From contig NZ_BBRJ01000002.1 of the NCBI RefSeq assembly GCF_002090095.1, positions 1,364,817 through 1,428,816 of the forward strand: a stretch of DNA of 64,000 nucleotides. Direction: 5' to 3'. The first letter of the stretch is position 1, and the number at the start of each line of letters is the position of its first letter. Of this stretch, positions 63,760 to 64,000 are shown piece by piece. Under the pieces are notes generated by a model. That model ran no database searches. It was not told where the DNA came from and saw only the letters and a list, made by a program, of their open reading frames with translations. Source of the stretch: Demequina sp. NBRC 110053. Lineage in GTDB: Bacteria > Actinomycetota > Actinomycetes > Actinomycetales > Demequinaceae. A program made the translations under genes and the position numbers.

Positions 63760-64000
63760 TCAGCTCGCCGGCGTGACGGCGCGGCGCGGCAGGGGGCTCG
63801 AGTACACGATGTTCGTCGTGATCGCACCCAGCTGGCCGATGCGCGCCGTGGTGTCCTCGAGCGCCGCCATCGATGGCGAGGCGACCTTGATGATGAAGCA
63901 GTCCTCGCCCGTCACGTGGTGCACCTCGAGGATCTCGGGCGTGCGGTCGATCAGGTCGTAGAACGGCTGGTACTTGGTGCTGGGATAGCGCAGCCGCACG
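63760..64000 (-). CDS. Lrp/AsnC-type regulator, C-terminal part (partial)
   Basis: The frame runs out of the right edge, so only the last 80 or so residues are present. They form a RAM (AsnC_trans_reg) effector domain: VHHVTGEDCFIIKVASPSM and TARIGQLGAITTNIVYSSPL. The DNA-binding domain would lie beyond the window. Effector amino acid unknown. Confidence 0.85.
   Translation of the reverse strand, partial: VRLRYPSTKYQPFYDLIDRTPEILEVHHVTGEDCFIIKVASPSMAALEDTTARIGQLGAITTNIVYSSPLPRRAVTPAS

Overview
The window is chromosomal DNA from a high-GC Gram-positive bacterium (Actinomycetota, probably Micrococcales). The evidence is the very G+C-rich coding sequence, a GlnR-type orphan regulator, a dnaK-grpE-dnaJ-hspR operon with HAIR operators, the short actinobacterial SRP RNA, TTGTCCACA-type DnaA boxes, and many genes whose TANNNT -10 box ends 6-7 nt before the start codon (leaderless transcripts). 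The genus cannot be fixed from this sequence alone. No phage, insertion sequence, integrase or CRISPR array is visible.

Layout. 1-8 kb: tail of a secreted metallopeptidase-like protein, FKBP isomerase, proC, a membrane protein, radA, a lipoprotein-like/DUF4232-like protein, mutY and an aldo/keto reductase. 8-11 kb: clpC with a candidate ClgR operator. 11-17 kb: DUF2975/XRE pair, dtd, a DUF2516-like protein, a VapBC-type toxin-antitoxin pair, then a minus-strand run of ygfZ, nitrobindin-like FABP, an unlisted 36-residue membrane protein, DUF4395, thioredoxin and a polytopic protein. 17-26 kb: glnR, nhaA, nth, a coiled-coil gene coupled to crp, RidA, DUF4177, a class A PBP with a PASTA domain, a phosphoesterase and tRNA-Pro. 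26-32 kb: xylB, xylA, a ROK repressor with a palindromic operator, and an L-lactate permease. 32-44 kb: asd-lysC (lysC has an internal beta-subunit start), esterase, SDR, TetR, ABC exporter, recR, TetR and dnaX. 44-49 kb: alcohol dehydrogenase, SRP RNA, two tRNA-Ser genes, a LytR_C protein, an FUSC-like exporter, tadA and upp. 49-55 kb: nrdAB with a layered control region, a Bcr/CflA-type MFS pump and a DJ-1/PfpI protein. 55-59 kb: a giant sigma-factor fusion protein and a divergent degenerate GGDEF-like protein. 59-64 kb: hspR, dnaJ, grpE, dnaK and the end of an Lrp/AsnC regulator.

The most unusual items are these. (1) A single polypeptide carries ECF sigma regions 2 and 4, a zinc anti-sigma motif, a membrane segment, a roughly 33-fold Ser-Gly linker and a large extracellular domain. 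(2) NrdB has Phe at the radical-Tyr position and Glu at the first metal ligand, the signature of class Ic Mn/Fe ribonucleotide reductase. Its operon has two DnaA boxes next to two NrdR-like boxes 32 bp apart, and its NrdA partner has a long Ala-rich tail with RKGFGA repeats. (3) A repeat family with an exact 40-bp period and a GGGCCC palindromic core is found only between four convergent gene pairs. (4) The octamer CCGATGCG/CGCATCGG is strongly over-represented and forms the arms of several gene-end hairpins.
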